Part shown: piece by piece, positions 1 through 8,900 of the stretch
Layout: the number at the start of each line of letters is the position of its first letter
How positions within the stretch are numbered: the first letter of the stretch is position 1
Program-made: the position numbers and the translations under genes
The notes under the pieces: model-generated
Told to the model about the DNA's origin: nothing
The model's database searches: none
The model's input: only the letters and a program-made list of their open reading frames with translations
Source of the DNA: Candidatus Kryptobacter tengchongensis
GTDB lineage: Bacteria; Bacteroidota; Ignavibacteria; Kryptoniales; Kryptoniaceae
Assembly: GCA_001485605.1 (NCBI GenBank)
Contig: FAON01000006.1
Span: 1-53,097 of the forward strand
Direction: 5' to 3'
DNA length: 53,097 nt

Positions 1-50
1 TCTTTCAATGTCTTTTGAGGATGTGATTTGGCTATTATTTCATCCACCAT
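1..50 (-). CDS. cas3: Cas3 nuclease-helicase, N-terminal start only (partial)
   Basis: An ATG on the minus strand at position 50 opens a frame reading MVDEIIAKSHPQKTLKE that runs off the left edge of the window. The pattern I-x-AKS-x-P-x-K-TL-x-E resembles the usual beginning of the HD-nuclease domain of Cas3, which nicks and degrades DNA recruited by Cascade. It overlaps the end of cas5 by 16 bases, and cas3 is the expected next gene after cas5 in type I-B (Tneap) operons. Only 16 complete codons are visible, so the call rests on order plus a short motif. Confidence 0.55.
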   Translation of the reverse strand, partial: MVDEIIAKSHPQKTLK

Positions 51-739
51 ATTGGTATTCCATCTATATGTATTTTTAATTTTTTCGCAACTGTTTGTTC
101 TGCATGAGCATATTTGACTTTTATCATTTCAAAATTTCTAAAGATTTCTTGAGGTTTTCTTTTTTTTGTAGGTTTAGATAAAAGTTGATAGTAAGAAGGT
201 ATTAAATAAGGTATTCCCTCTAATTCTAAATACTGAGCAATTTCAAAAGGTATATAACTATTATAAGGAAGAGTTATTCCACCCTTTTCTGTTTTTGAGG
301 GATCAAGTTCAATTTCTTCACTTTCGCAAACTTTCATCTCAATTATTAAATCTTCAGGTCTCCCAAGATATAAAAAGTAAGGAGGATTTGAAAGAGAACA
401 TAAAAGTTTACTGTGAAGTTTTTCATTTGACATTTTTATATGAATTATCAATTCAAGATCAATTAAAGATGTCACAATAATAGGGTAGCGCTTCCCTTCC
501 TTTTTATCCTTTTCATATTTGTGATAACTAATAAACTCGCGAACTAAATTCCCATATTTGCCTTGAACAGAAATATTTATATCATTTATGGTGGTTGAAC
601 TTGAAAGAACATTATGAACTAAACCAAGAATTGTAGAATAGGGTGGTAATGGATAAGTCTCAATTACTTCCATTGAATATGGAACCCTAAAAACTGCTTT
701 TTCCTGGAATGTTTTGAGTTTTATTATTCTATTGTTCAT
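35..739 (-). CDS. cas5: CRISPR Cascade subunit Cas5 (type I-B, Cas5t-like)
   Basis: This 234-residue protein starts with the Cas5 signature: a first strand (IIKLKTFQEKAVFRVP) followed by the proline-rich TYPLPPYSTILGLVHN segment. That segment forms the conserved N-terminal part of the RAMP fold gripping the crRNA 5' handle. Its length is normal for Cas5t. It overlaps cas7 upstream by 11 bases and the predicted cas3 start downstream by 16, so translation of the operon is probably coupled. In type I-B systems Cas5 caps the Cas7 backbone of Cascade and contacts Cas8. No truncation is seen. The subtype comes from the neighbours rather than from this protein alone. Confidence 0.85.
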   Translation of the reverse strand: MNNRIIKLKTFQEKAVFRVPYSMEVIETYPLPPYSTILGLVHNVLSSSTTINDINISVQGKYGNLVREFISYHKYEKDKKEGKRYPIIVTSLIDLELIIHIKMSNEKLHSKLLCSLSNPPYFLYLGRPEDLIIEMKVCESEEIELDPSKTEKGGITLPYNSYIPFEIAQYLELEGIPYLIPSYYQLLSKPTKKRKPQEIFRNFEMIKVKYAHAEQTVAKKLKIHIDGIPIWWMK

Positions 740-1634
740 TATATGCCTTTACTACCTCCTCTTTAATTTTGTCCAAAGTCTCAAAAGGGGATTCATTAAT
801 GCCCAAATCGTCACCAAATTCTCCTTTTTGGATTCCTTTGAATGTGAAATTCTCTATTTTTCTTTTATTTTTTTCATCAATCTTATATTCTGTTTCAAGG
901 ACTTGTTTTATCCCTTCCCATTTTATGTAAGGTTTAGAACCTTTAAACTCTATATTTACAGCGTTATGGAAAAATGGAGATTTTATATGATATACTCCAC
1001 CAATTATAAAGAGAGGTATTAAACTTTCTCTTTTTCCTCGTATGTCACGAAATAGGAATTTAGTGGCTTCTATCAAGTCGCATACTCTTTTTATTTTTTC
1101 TTCCTTTGTGAGATGATGGTTGAAGTTCTTATCTTCACCGACTCTATCTAAATCAACGGAAAGGGTATATTTGTAATAATTATATCCCGTTTCAATGTTC
1201 GCCATATCAGGATTTCTTTTTAATCTATCCGCAAAATTTTTATTTGTCAAAAGCTCCTGATCACCATACCATGGTTCCAGAGAAATCAAATGTGTTAATT
1301 TAGCGACCGCTGCTCTTGTTTGTGCCTGTTGTCCTTTTCCAGCAGTTATCATATACCCAAAAAGATCTGCTTCTTCTGGAAATTCTTTTCTTAATTGATC
1401 AGGATTATATTGTATTACACCCTCAGCTGGTGTTAATTGTGCATATTTCCATATATTGTGTTCTACTAACCAGTTCACTATAGAATATCTTAACGCCTGC
1501 CGAGAAGTAAAAAGATAAGTTTCTCCACTACCTCTATGAACCTTTTTTGCTATAGAGACATTTCCATACCCTTCATCATAATTACATGGAAATGCCTTAA
1601 CAATATAAGTTATTGTTAGAGATGGTCTATTCAT
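729..1634 (-). CDS. cas7: CRISPR Cascade backbone subunit Cas7 (Cst2/DevR family)
   Basis: This 301-residue protein begins MNRPSLTITYIVKAFPCNYDEGYGN and continues with GSGETYLFTSRQALRYSIVNWL, matching the Cst2/DevR branch of Cas7. That branch forms the repeated crRNA-binding filament of type I-B Cascade. The Thr/Ser-Arg-Gln-Ala-Leu-Arg segment near residues 43-49 is characteristic of the family. The gene starts 8 bases inside the end of cas8 and its own stop overlaps cas5. The C-terminal tail (residues about 255-301) is Lys/Glu rich. No frameshift or missing segment is apparent. Confidence 0.85.
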   Translation of the reverse strand: MNRPSLTITYIVKAFPCNYDEGYGNVSIAKKVHRGSGETYLFTSRQALRYSIVNWLVEHNIWKYAQLTPAEGVIQYNPDQLRKEFPEEADLFGYMITAGKGQQAQTRAAVAKLTHLISLEPWYGDQELLTNKNFADRLKRNPDMANIETGYNYYKYTLSVDLDRVGEDKNFNHHLTKEEKIKRVCDLIEATKFLFRDIRGKRESLIPLFIIGGVYHIKSPFFHNAVNIEFKGSKPYIKWEGIKQVLETEYKIDEKNKRKIENFTFKGIQKGEFGDDLGINESPFETLDKIKEEVVKAYNEQ

Positions 1635-3390
1635 TGTTCACCTCCTTTTTATTTATCTCTAGTTCTTGTTTTTCTGTGCTTTCAGGATTTATAAATCCTG
1701 TTAAAAAAGCTAAAGCTTTCTCTTGAAAGGAAACTTCTTCACTTTCTGTTAACAATGAAAAAAGAGTTTCTGGAACAGGTTTTTTATATACTACAAAGAG
1801 CCTTAGGAGTTCATTATAAAAATCTTCCTTTCTTGCTCCTCTGATTAATGTTAAAAACCTTTGAGAAATATGAAATCGCTTCTCCTTATCAATCTCCTCT
1901 AGTGAAAAACTAATTCTTCCTGCCTCTTGAATACCCTTCAATATCCCATAAGATGTTTTTGCACTCATGTTTGACCTCCTCTTTTGGTTTATTAAAAATT
2001 CTAATAAAATTATGCTCCATATAGGGAGCAAATAAGTATCTTTATCCTTGATTTTCTCAGAAAGCATTTTAAAGGCAATATAAATTAAAGGTTTTTTCTC
2101 TAACAATCTTTTTAATATTTCCGTTGAAAGATATACTTCATTATTTTTATAAATCTCATACCTGAAAGAAAGATTTTTAAAAAGCTCCCTGACATCAAAT
2201 TCACTAAATACTTCGGCAAATGCTTTATCAATATTAAAATATACAAATTTAGGTTTTCCTTCCTTCTTATTCGGCGATGTCTTTATTTCTGCAAAGTAAG
2301 TATTTTCCAATAACCATCTTGTCTTTTTTTCTGAAATAGTTAAGATTAATTCAAGGGATTTCATATAGGTGTTAATCCTTTCGGTAATCGTTCCAAACTG
2401 ATAGTTCTTAAATTCCTCTTGAATTTTATTGTTCACATAAAATGCTTCTTTAAAAGATGGATAATTTACAAAAATATAATCTGTCCCATCCAATTCCCTC
2501 AGTGGAAAAGGTTTTAAATTAAAACCTGCAAATGCACAAAGAAGAAGTAACTGACATAAAGAGCATTTTCTATTGTAAGAAATACCATCCTTGCTGTAAT
2601 AATGGTAGAAATTAGCGAATTTCTTACTACTAATACCCAAAATAGAAAAATCACCTTCAGCAAGTTCTGAAATATTTTTTTCTGAATATTTATTACCACA
2701 AAAATTACACAATATATCTCCAGATTTAACTCCTATCACAGGAAGTAAATACTTATCCTTAAATTCTTGGGGTCTTCCCAATCTCTTTCCTTTTGGATTT
2801 GCAACTACACTTTTGTTAAAATAAAAACTACCTAAAAAATCAGCCTGAGTTTTAAATTCAACAATTGAATTAAAAAACTCTTCAAAATTCTTCTCAATTT
2901 TATTGATGTTTTGTTCTATCTTTTTATCTTTCTCTTCTTTAAAGATATTTTTTAACTCTTCCTTAATTTCATTAAGTTTTTGAGATAAAATATTTCGTAT
3001 ATCGTTTATCATTTCTACAAAATCATTCCAATCTTTATTCGCCTTAATACTAAGAATTTTATTTTGAATTTCATTTTCGCTTTCTTTTACTTTGCTTTCT
3101 ACTTTCCCTATTTCATTTCTCTCCTCCTCGCTCCCTTTATTCTTAAGATTTTTAACAAAACTTGTCAGCTCTCTTAAAGAAAATCTTTGCATTAAATATA
3201 GCTTGGAGACATATTCAAAATAGTAAATTTCAAAATTATCCAATGCTGTTTTTTCTATCTCAACACTTCCATCATCTTTAAATTCAAAAGTATCTCCCTT
3301 TCCTGCAAACTCCAGCACCCTCAAAAATCCGACAACTCCTGCGTTATAAAGCCAGTTGGATGGATATAAAATTATTTTGTTTTGCTGCAT
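1627..3390 (-). CDS. cas8: CRISPR Cascade large subunit Cas8 (Cst1, CXXC-CXXC type)
   Basis: The protein has two cysteine pairs, CNFC and CSLC, about 45 residues apart in its middle third. This is the hallmark of the Cst1 (CXXC-CXXC) family, the large subunit of type I-B Tneap systems, expected to recognise the PAM and bind target DNA. A Lys/Glu-rich coiled-coil stretch separates the N-terminal part from the zinc-binding region. I place the start at the ATG at 3390 (MQQNKIILYPSNWLYNAG), because family members begin close to the YP-x-NWL-x-N-x-G motif. An ATG at 3438 would add 16 residues and overlap cas6. The chosen start leaves a 16-base gap to cas6. The product is about 587 residues. Confidence 0.8.
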   Translation of the reverse strand: MQQNKIILYPSNWLYNAGVVGFLRVLEFAGKGDTFEFKDDGSVEIEKTALDNFEIYYFEYVSKLYLMQRFSLRELTSFVKNLKNKGSEEERNEIGKVESKVKESENEIQNKILSIKANKDWNDFVEMINDIRNILSQKLNEIKEELKNIFKEEKDKKIEQNINKIEKNFEEFFNSIVEFKTQADFLGSFYFNKSVVANPKGKRLGRPQEFKDKYLLPVIGVKSGDILCNFCGNKYSEKNISELAEGDFSILGISSKKFANFYHYYSKDGISYNRKCSLCQLLLLCAFAGFNLKPFPLRELDGTDYIFVNYPSFKEAFYVNNKIQEEFKNYQFGTITERINTYMKSLELILTISEKKTRWLLENTYFAEIKTSPNKKEGKPKFVYFNIDKAFAEVFSEFDVRELFKNLSFRYEIYKNNEVYLSTEILKRLLEKKPLIYIAFKMLSEKIKDKDTYLLPIWSIILLEFLINQKRRSNMSAKTSYGILKGIQEAGRISFSLEEIDKEKRFHISQRFLTLIRGARKEDFYNELLRLFVVYKKPVPETLFSLLTESEEVSFQEKALAFLTGFINPESTEKQELEINKKEVNNE

Positions 3391-3406
3391 ATCTTTCACA
3401 CCCTGT

Positions 3407-4150
3407 TTAGGTTCCCTTGTATAAATCAACCATTCCAAATCCTTCCCCTCTCCTTGAGCCTAACCCAGCTTTATTTACAAGGTTCAGGATATGCGGATCA
3501 GATTCCAACGAGAAAACCCCAACGAAACCAGGAAACTTCAAATTTCCATATTTTGTCATATGTTTAACGACAATCTTTCTGAGGTTTATTGATTTGAACT
3601 CAGCTTTAGTTGGTTCAATGTTAAGCAAATTTCTTGCAAGTTCATTCAAGTTGAATTTGAAAGCTTCATAGAAATCTTCATCACCTTTGAAATTTTTGCA
3701 CTCAGGACAAAGATAGTGATTTTGGTTTTTATGACTTCTTATCAAAACGGGGGAAAGAGTTTTGAAGATAGCGAATGAACCTTTTATTTCCCTTTTCTCC
3801 ACAAATCTCATATGTGAAACCTCAAAACCCCGATTGAAGATATTGACATGTTTATTTTTGACGAGGTAGTTATAAACATAGATTTCATATTCTAACTCAA
3901 AAGAACTGAACTTAAACTCAATTGGCTTCATAAAGAATATCTTATCATTCTCAACCTTCATCTCATTCCCGAAGGAAACTGCAAATGTGTATGGCTTAAC
4001 GGTTCTTCTATTAAACATCAGCTCATATTGAATTTTTGATTCACTCTCAATGGCACTTTTGATAATTGACATGAATCCAGGTCTGTAATCAACAGGTAGA
4101 TAAATTCCCCCTTCGTTTGAAGCCTCAGTTATGAAGGTAACATCAAGCAT
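3407..4150 (-). CDS. cas6: CRISPR pre-crRNA endoribonuclease Cas6
   Basis: This 247-residue protein ends with the glycine-rich loop GLGSRRGEGFGMVDL, the diagnostic C-terminal motif of Cas6 RAMP endonucleases, which cut CRISPR transcripts within the repeat. The N-terminal half carries the family features YLPVDYRPGFMSIIKSAI and a SPVLIRS segment at mid-length. Cas6 is the first gene of the visible cas operon, and the 58 bases upstream separate it from a methyltransferase gene on the same strand. The catalytic histidine cannot be assigned with certainty by eye. A leader and repeat array would be expected nearby but none occurs in this window. Confidence 0.85.
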   Translation of the reverse strand: MLDVTFITEASNEGGIYLPVDYRPGFMSIIKSAIESESKIQYELMFNRRTVKPYTFAVSFGNEMKVENDKIFFMKPIEFKFSSFELEYEIYVYNYLVKNKHVNIFNRGFEVSHMRFVEKREIKGSFAIFKTLSPVLIRSHKNQNHYLCPECKNFKGDEDFYEAFKFNLNELARNLLNIEPTKAEFKSINLRKIVVKHMTKYGNLKFPGFVGVFSLESDPHILNLVNKAGLGSRRGEGFGMVDLYKGT

Positions 4151-4208
4151 AAATTATCCCTTCATATCTATGATTTCGGAATAAATTTAAGTTAAGATTT
4201 ACAAACTT

Positions 4209-5081
4209 TCAAGCTTTTTCGCATGAAAACTCAATCCAATTTCGGGCAAACGGGTTTAATCCCGGGCTTTTCTCCTGAACCTGTGCGATGATCGTTCTAA
4301 CTGCTAATTTAAGGGCGTCGCTTTTTTGTTTAAGTGTAAAGTCGTCTGAATTTTCCATATCAATGAAAACTCCCTTTACAAAGGCATCGTATTCACAAAT
4401 TGCGAGCATTGCCCTTTCACTCAGCTCAACCCTGACGGTATTAATTTCATTTACAATAAATCCAGCATTAGTAAGTTTTTCTTTGTAATCATCAATGGAT
4501 AAAATTTCAAATGATGGTGCATTTTTATCTCTTTTCCCACCGAGCGTTTGAAAAGCGATGAGCTTAAGCATCCCCCAAAACTTAAGTGTATCAGGTGTGT
4601 AGGATTCTTTTGTAAAGGTGCTGTTTATAAAAAGTTTTCCATTTGCTTTTAGGATTCCAGCTATTGCCTTGAGGGCATCCATCTTCGCTTTATCAGATGG
4701 TATTTCATGAATCGCATTGCAAAAATAAACCACATCAACACTTTGAGGTGTGATCAAATTTAAAAGATCTTGAGCGAAACACTCGTGAAATTCAACTTCT
4801 GTTTCCCCAGTTGATCTCACTTTGTCAGAAGCTATTTTAATTGCTGCTGGATTGGGGTCTACCCCAATTATTTTACATCTCTTGCCTTGGAGTTTTTCAA
4901 GCAAAATGGAAGTTATTAAACCAGTTCCACAGGCGACATCAACTATTGTCAATCCATTGGAAGACAAAATTTTACCCACAGGAAGAGTTCTATCAATGAA
5001 CTGTAAATTAACATTATAATATTCTTCCTGCTGGCTAAAAAGATCAAAATTAAAATAAAGCCTTTCCTCTGAGATATTCAT
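4209..5081 (-). CDS. class I SAM-dependent methyltransferase, substrate unknown
   Basis: This 290-residue protein has the Rossmann methyltransferase motif I (VDVACGTGL, residues 47-55). An acidic motif II (IIGVDPNP) follows, then a motif near residue 120 (VDVVYFCNAIHEIP) where many small-molecule methyltransferases position substrate. The N-terminal 40 residues (LYFNFDLFSQQEEYYN) resemble a substrate-capping segment. The domain layout points to a soluble small-molecule or lipid methyltransferase rather than a DNA enzyme, as no NPPY is present. It lies just upstream of the cas operon on the same strand, 58 bases away. A role in CRISPR is not supported. Confidence 0.7.
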   Translation of the reverse strand: MNISEERLYFNFDLFSQQEEYYNVNLQFIDRTLPVGKILSSNGLTIVDVACGTGLITSILLEKLQGKRCKIIGVDPNPAAIKIASDKVRSTGETEVEFHECFAQDLLNLITPQSVDVVYFCNAIHEIPSDKAKMDALKAIAGILKANGKLFINSTFTKESYTPDTLKFWGMLKLIAFQTLGGKRDKNAPSFEILSIDDYKEKLTNAGFIVNEINTVRVELSERAMLAICEYDAFVKGVFIDMENSDDFTLKQKSDALKLAVRTIIAQVQEKSPGLNPFARNWIEFSCEKA

Positions 5082-5187
5082 GTTTTATTTCCTCTAAGTT
5101 TATTAAAAAATTAATTAAACGCCGTCCATTTCAATTAACTCTTCCCCCTCAAAATAACTGAAGGTAAGAAACGGGTTTCAGAATTAA

Positions 5188-5430
5188 TCAATCTTCAAAA
5201 TTTTTTGAAAATCTTTTCTCTTCAAACTCACCACCAAATTCATAAGGTATTGCATACCCATACCAGTCCAGTTTGGACTTCTTTATGAGGGAAAGAACAT
5301 GTTTTTTCGTTTTTTTCTGCACTTCAATTACTCCCTCCGCCTTTTCAAAAGCGCTTGGCAGAGGTTCACCTGGGAAAAGAAACTTTAACATTGCAACGAT
5401 CATTTTTTCGTCTTGCCCGAGCATAGCCAA
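5188..5430 (-). CDS. small hypothetical protein, 80 aa
   Basis: I do not recognise this gene. The predicted 80-residue protein has an N-terminal amphipathic or hydrophobic segment (MIVAMLKFLFPGEPLP), a Lys-rich centre (VQKKTKKHVLSLIKKSK) and an acidic C-terminus rich in Glu, Phe and Lys. It has no signal peptide, no cysteine pairs and no obvious enzyme motif. It sits alone between the methyltransferase and the divergent purC, with about 140 bases upstream that could hold a divergent promoter pair. The frame is open and uses codons like its neighbours, so it is probably real. Confidence 0.5.
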   Translation of the reverse strand: MAMLGQDEKMIVAMLKFLFPGEPLPSAFEKAEGVIEVQKKTKKHVLSLIKKSKLDWYGYAIPYEFGGEFEEKRFSKNFED

Positions 5431-5584
5431 AATTCCTTTAATTTTTCTGCTTTAATTTACAAACAAAGTTAAAACAAGGCAAATTAAAAGTTCAAAACCC
5501 ACAAAGCACAGACAAAATTATATTTGTTTTTTAAACATAATTTTTTTATCATTATTTTTGATAAAATTTTAATTGCCAAAGGCA

Positions 5585-6310
5585 ATGCTTAAAAAGAATA
5601 AAATTCAGGTTTTCACGCCTGAGTTAGTTTTTGAAGGAAACAATAAAAAATTTTATACCTCTGAAGAAGAAAATTGCTTGATAATGAAATTTAAAGATTC
5701 AATTGTTTTGCGAAACGGGACTGTTTTCAAAATGAAAGGACAAGGAGAATTGAGAAACAAAATTTCAACCATTATTTTTGAATATCTGCGAAATTTTAAC
5801 ATACTCACACACTACATAAAACCCGTTGACGAAAGCTCAATGCTCGTAAGAAAACTTAACATGATACCTATAAAGGTCGTCGTAAGAAACATAGCTGCTG
5901 GAAATTTTTGCGATAGATTTGGAATTGAGAAGGGGACATTGCTTGATCAGCCTGTTATTGAGCTTTACTATAAAAACAACAGCCCACAATATCCATTTGT
6001 AAACGAATATCACATTTATGCTTTGCATATCTCCACACCAGAAGAAATTGCCATGATGACCAGAATAGCTTCAAAGGTAAACGCAATTTTGAGATCGTTT
6101 TTTGAGCGAAGGAATTTAAAATTTGTTGATGCAAGATTTGAGTTTGGAATCATTGGAGATGATATAGTTCTTGGGGATGAAATATCGCCAAGGACATGTA
6201 GGATTTGGGATATGGAAACGAATGAACCCCTTGATTTTGAAAGAGTTCGCTTCAACATGGGAAATGTTCGTGAAAGCTATATGGAAATTTTAAGGCGAAT
6301 TTCAATTTAA
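5585..6310 (+). CDS. purC: phosphoribosylaminoimidazole-succinocarboxamide synthase (SAICAR synthetase)
   Basis: PurC joins CAIR and aspartate, using ATP, in purine synthesis. The sequence shows the family motifs in order: LVFEGNNKKFY near the start (ATP binding), KGQGELRNKIS, THYIKPVD, VVVRNIAAGNFCDRFG, and the C-terminal DEISPRTCRIWD. Its length of about 241 residues is normal for bacteria. I prefer the ATG at 5585; an in-frame TTG at 5573 would add four residues (MPKA) without a clear ribosome-binding site. The stop overlaps the psd start (TAATG), so the two are probably translated together. purS follows three genes later. Confidence 0.9.
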   Translation: MLKKNKIQVFTPELVFEGNNKKFYTSEEENCLIMKFKDSIVLRNGTVFKMKGQGELRNKISTIIFEYLRNFNILTHYIKPVDESSMLVRKLNMIPIKVVVRNIAAGNFCDRFGIEKGTLLDQPVIELYYKNNSPQYPFVNEYHIYALHISTPEEIAMMTRIASKVNAILRSFFERRNLKFVDARFEFGIIGDDIVLGDEISPRTCRIWDMETNEPLDFERVRFNMGNVRESYMEILRRISI

Positions 6311-6981
6311 TGGGTAAAGGGAAATTGATAGCAAAGTATGGAGCTTCAACTGTTGCATGGATAATCGGCTTTTCCATAGTTTTATTGCTATTCTCTTTCT
6401 TGATTAAACCTTTTCTGATAAAAATATTTTTGATAATACTCGCTGTTAGCATAAGCGGCTTTGCGCTCTTCTTTTTCAGAGATCCAGAAAGGAAAGTTCC
6501 CAGTGGAGATGATATTATAATTTCACCTGCTGATGGTAAAGTCTTTTTAATCCGCGAGTTTTTTGAAAATGAATTTATACTTGATGATGCAATTCAAGTT
6601 AGCATTTTCATGTCGCCATTAAATGTTCATGTTAATAGAATTCCAATAAGTGGGGAGATAAAATTTCTGAAATATGTCCCTGGTAAATATACTGTTGCAT
6701 TTGACGAAAAATCTTCCGAAAATAATGAGAGAAAGATAATCGGAATAGAAACAGAGGATGGTTTAAAAGTTATAGTAAAGCAAATAGCTGGTTTCATTGC
6801 AAGGAGGATCGTTTGCGGAGTTGAAAAAGGTGATAAAGTTAAAGCTGGGCAAAGATACGGCATGATTAAATTTGGCTCAAGGGTTGATGTTATAATGCCC
6901 AAAAATAAAGTTGAAATAATTATTTCAGAAGGTCAAAAGGTGAGAGCAGGGGAAACAATAATAGCAAAAGTTAAGAGGTGA
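6310..6981 (+). CDS. psd: phosphatidylserine decarboxylase, short (PSD-A type) form
   Basis: This 223-residue protein has two N-terminal membrane segments (about 15-35 and 37-56), then FFRDPERKVP, ISPADGKV and SIFMSPLNVHVNR. Near the end is the self-cleavage site KFGSR (Gly189-Ser190), where the serine becomes the pyruvoyl group. These are the landmarks of the short bacterial phosphatidylserine decarboxylase, which turns phosphatidylserine into phosphatidylethanolamine at the inner membrane. The next gene, pssA, makes its substrate, so the pair completes the pathway. The start codon overlaps the stop of purC by one base. The length fits the short family. Confidence 0.92.
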   Translation: MGKGKLIAKYGASTVAWIIGFSIVLLLFSFLIKPFLIKIFLIILAVSISGFALFFFRDPERKVPSGDDIIISPADGKVFLIREFFENEFILDDAIQVSIFMSPLNVHVNRIPISGEIKFLKYVPGKYTVAFDEKSSENNERKIIGIETEDGLKVIVKQIAGFIARRIVCGVEKGDKVKAGQRYGMIKFGSRVDVIMPKNKVEIIISEGQKVRAGETIIAKVKR

Positions 6982-6988
6982 GTTTAAA

Positions 6989-7759
6989 ATGAGAAAAAAC
7001 AAATTTATATTTGTTCCGAGTTTATTTACGGTTTTGAATATGTTTTCAGGGTTTCTTGCGATTTTAAACGCAATAAATGAAGCATATATTCAATCAGCTT
7101 GGTTTATAATTCTTGCTGCTGTGTTTGACTCACTTGATGGAGCAATGGCAAGATTGACTAAATCAGCAACGGAGTTTGGAGTTGAACTTGACTCGCTTGC
7201 TGATGTAATATCATTTGGCGTCGCTCCGTCTGTTCTTGTTTATAAATTTTATTTTCACGAATTCGGTGAAATAGGGATTTTTCTCAGTGCATTGTTAATG
7301 ATCTTTGGAGCGATGCGGCTTGCCAGATTCAATGTTGAGCTTACCGGTTTTGATAAGGAATTTTTCAAAGGTCTACCAATCCCATCATCTGCTTCAACGA
7401 TCGCTTCTTATATAATTTTGTTTTACAATAGTGAAACGGGGATGACAAACCTTGAAAAATATGCCCTGATACCCATGGTTATTGCGCTTTCCCTTCTTAT
7501 GATAAGTTCAATCAAATATGATACAATACCAAAACTTTCCGTAAAATCAATTAAGTCATCCCCTGTTAAGTTTTTATACTTTTACCTCGGGATAATACTT
7601 GCAATTTTAACACGAGGTAAAATTATATTCCCATGGTTTGTTATATTCATTCTTTTCGGCGCCATAAGGTCATTGATCAACACTTTTAAGCCAGTTCTTG
7701 GTCTTGCTGGGACAAATTCATCCGAAGAAGATGAGGATCTTCAAGATTTTGACATTTAA
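6989..7759 (+). CDS. pssA: CDP-diacylglycerol--serine O-phosphatidyltransferase
   Basis: The CDP-alcohol phosphotransferase signature is complete: D50-G-x2-A-R-x8-G-x3-D68-x3-D72, embedded in a polytopic membrane protein of 256 residues. The opening MRKNKFIFVPSLFTVLNMFSGF is typical of the PssA subfamily, which makes phosphatidylserine from CDP-diacylglycerol and serine. About seven or eight hydrophobic helices can be drawn. The C-terminal tail after residue 240 is acidic (SSEEDEDLQD) and probably cytoplasmic. A GAGGTGAG ribosome site lies at the end of psd, seven bases upstream of the ATG, so co-translation with psd is likely. Confidence 0.92.
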   Translation: MRKNKFIFVPSLFTVLNMFSGFLAILNAINEAYIQSAWFIILAAVFDSLDGAMARLTKSATEFGVELDSLADVISFGVAPSVLVYKFYFHEFGEIGIFLSALLMIFGAMRLARFNVELTGFDKEFFKGLPIPSSASTIASYIILFYNSETGMTNLEKYALIPMVIALSLLMISSIKYDTIPKLSVKSIKSSPVKFLYFYLGIILAILTRGKIIFPWFVIFILFGAIRSLINTFKPVLGLAGTNSSEEDEDLQDFDI

Positions 7760-7775
7760 TAAGGGATATAAGTAA

Positions 7776-8030
7776 ATGATTAAAGCAAGGATCATAGTTA
7801 GGTTAAAAGACACAATACTTGATCCGCAAGGGAAGACAATACATCACGCTCTTAAAACGCTTGGCTATAATGAGGTTGAAGGTTTGAGGACGGGGAAATT
7901 TTTTGAGGTGAGTTTAAATATTGATGAAGAAGAAAAGGCAAAAGAAGTTATTGATGAAATCTGCAGGAAAATCCTTGCAAATCCCGTGACTGAGGAATAT
8001 AATTTCACTTTGGAAAAAATTAAATCATAA
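7776..8030 (+). CDS. purS: phosphoribosylformylglycinamidine synthase subunit PurS
   Basis: This 84-residue protein has the PurS signature (ILDPQGKTIHHALKTLGYNEVEGLRTGKFFEV). PurS is the small dimeric subunit that bridges PurL and PurQ in the three-part FGAM synthase. A small-type PurL of about 740 residues occurs in this window at about 40 kb, which fits the split enzyme; purQ is not in the window. The gene ends the plus-strand operon, and its last six bases overlap the end of the convergent potB. Confidence 0.93.
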   Translation: MIKARIIVRLKDTILDPQGKTIHHALKTLGYNEVEGLRTGKFFEVSLNIDEEEKAKEVIDEICRKILANPVTEEYNFTLEKIKS

Positions 8031-8900
8031 AACATCAATTTTCCCGCCTAAAAATTTTCTGTAAACATAAAGCAAAGCCAAAACAAACGAACTTAACACA
8101 AACGCAATCGCAGAGCCAAATGGTTTATCTCTCGCCACGATGAACTGATTTTGAATCAAATTTCCCACAAGCATACTTTTTGCCCCACCGAGCAAATCAG
8201 AAACTATAAATGAGCCAAGCGTTGGGATGAAAACAATCACAACTCCAACTATCACACCTGGTAATGTTAGAGGCAAAATCACCCGTTTTAAAGTTCCAAA
8301 TTCGTCAGCACCAAGATCTTTTGATGCCTCAATCAGGCTGATATCAATTTTTTCAAGTGATGAATAAATCGGCAAAATCATAAATGGAAGCTCACCATAA
8401 ACAAGACCAAGTAAAACTGAAAACTCATTATAAAGCAAAGGCAAAGGTTTTTCTATCAAGCCAATTTTAATCAAAAACAAATTTATCAATCCCTCATCAC
8501 GCAAAATTAAAATCCATGCATAAGTTCGTATCAAAAAACTTGTCCATAGAGGGACAATTATGAGAAAAAGATAGAAAATTTTATGTTCTGGTTTAACTTT
8601 CATAGCAATGTAATACGCAACTGGATATCCAACCAACAGGCAGATAATCGTTGTCATCAAAGCGATATAAAGGGAACGAATGTAAATTGGTATATAAAGT
8701 GAATCAAAAACACGAATATAATTTTTAAGCCATACAAGCGAGAGTATATATTCCTTAACATTTTCAATTGGTTCAAATCCGCCATAAACTCCACGCTGGA
8801 GGAAGCTATAATAAAACATTATCAAAAGTGGGAAAAGGAAGAAAAAAACAAGAACCATAGCAGACGGTATGATAAAAAGATGATAAACTCTTGTCTTCAC
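8025..8900 (-). CDS. potB: spermidine/putrescine-type ABC transporter permease (PotB-like)
   Basis: This 291-residue inner-membrane protein has about six hydrophobic segments and a binding-protein-dependent permease loop near residues 190-210 (EASKDLGADEFGTLKRVILPLTLPG). That is the EAA motif that docks the ATPase. The opening (MKTRVYHLFIIPSAMVLVFFFLFPLLIMFYYSF) and the NYIRVFDS segment fit PotB/PotH-type permeases for polyamines. The start is a GTG overlapping the potA stop (GTGA), so translation is coupled. The partner permease PotC and the binding protein PotD are absent here and would have to lie elsewhere. Polyamine specificity is inferred from family resemblance. Confidence 0.82.
   Translation of the reverse strand: MKTRVYHLFIIPSAMVLVFFFLFPLLIMFYYSFLQRGVYGGFEPIENVKEYILSLVWLKNYIRVFDSLYIPIYIRSLYIALMTTIICLLVGYPVAYYIAMKVKPEHKIFYLFLIIVPLWTSFLIRTYAWILILRDEGLINLFLIKIGLIEKPLPLLYNEFSVLLGLVYGELPFMILPIYSSLEKIDISLIEASKDLGADEFGTLKRVILPLTLPGVIVGVVIVFIPTLGSFIVSDLLGGAKSMLVGNLIQNQFIVARDKPFGSAIAFVLSSFVLALLYVYRKFLGGKIDVL

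Noticed and set aside
1-5500. CRISPR array near the cas genes
   Set aside because: I looked for regularly spaced direct repeats around the cas operon and found none; the array is probably outside the window.
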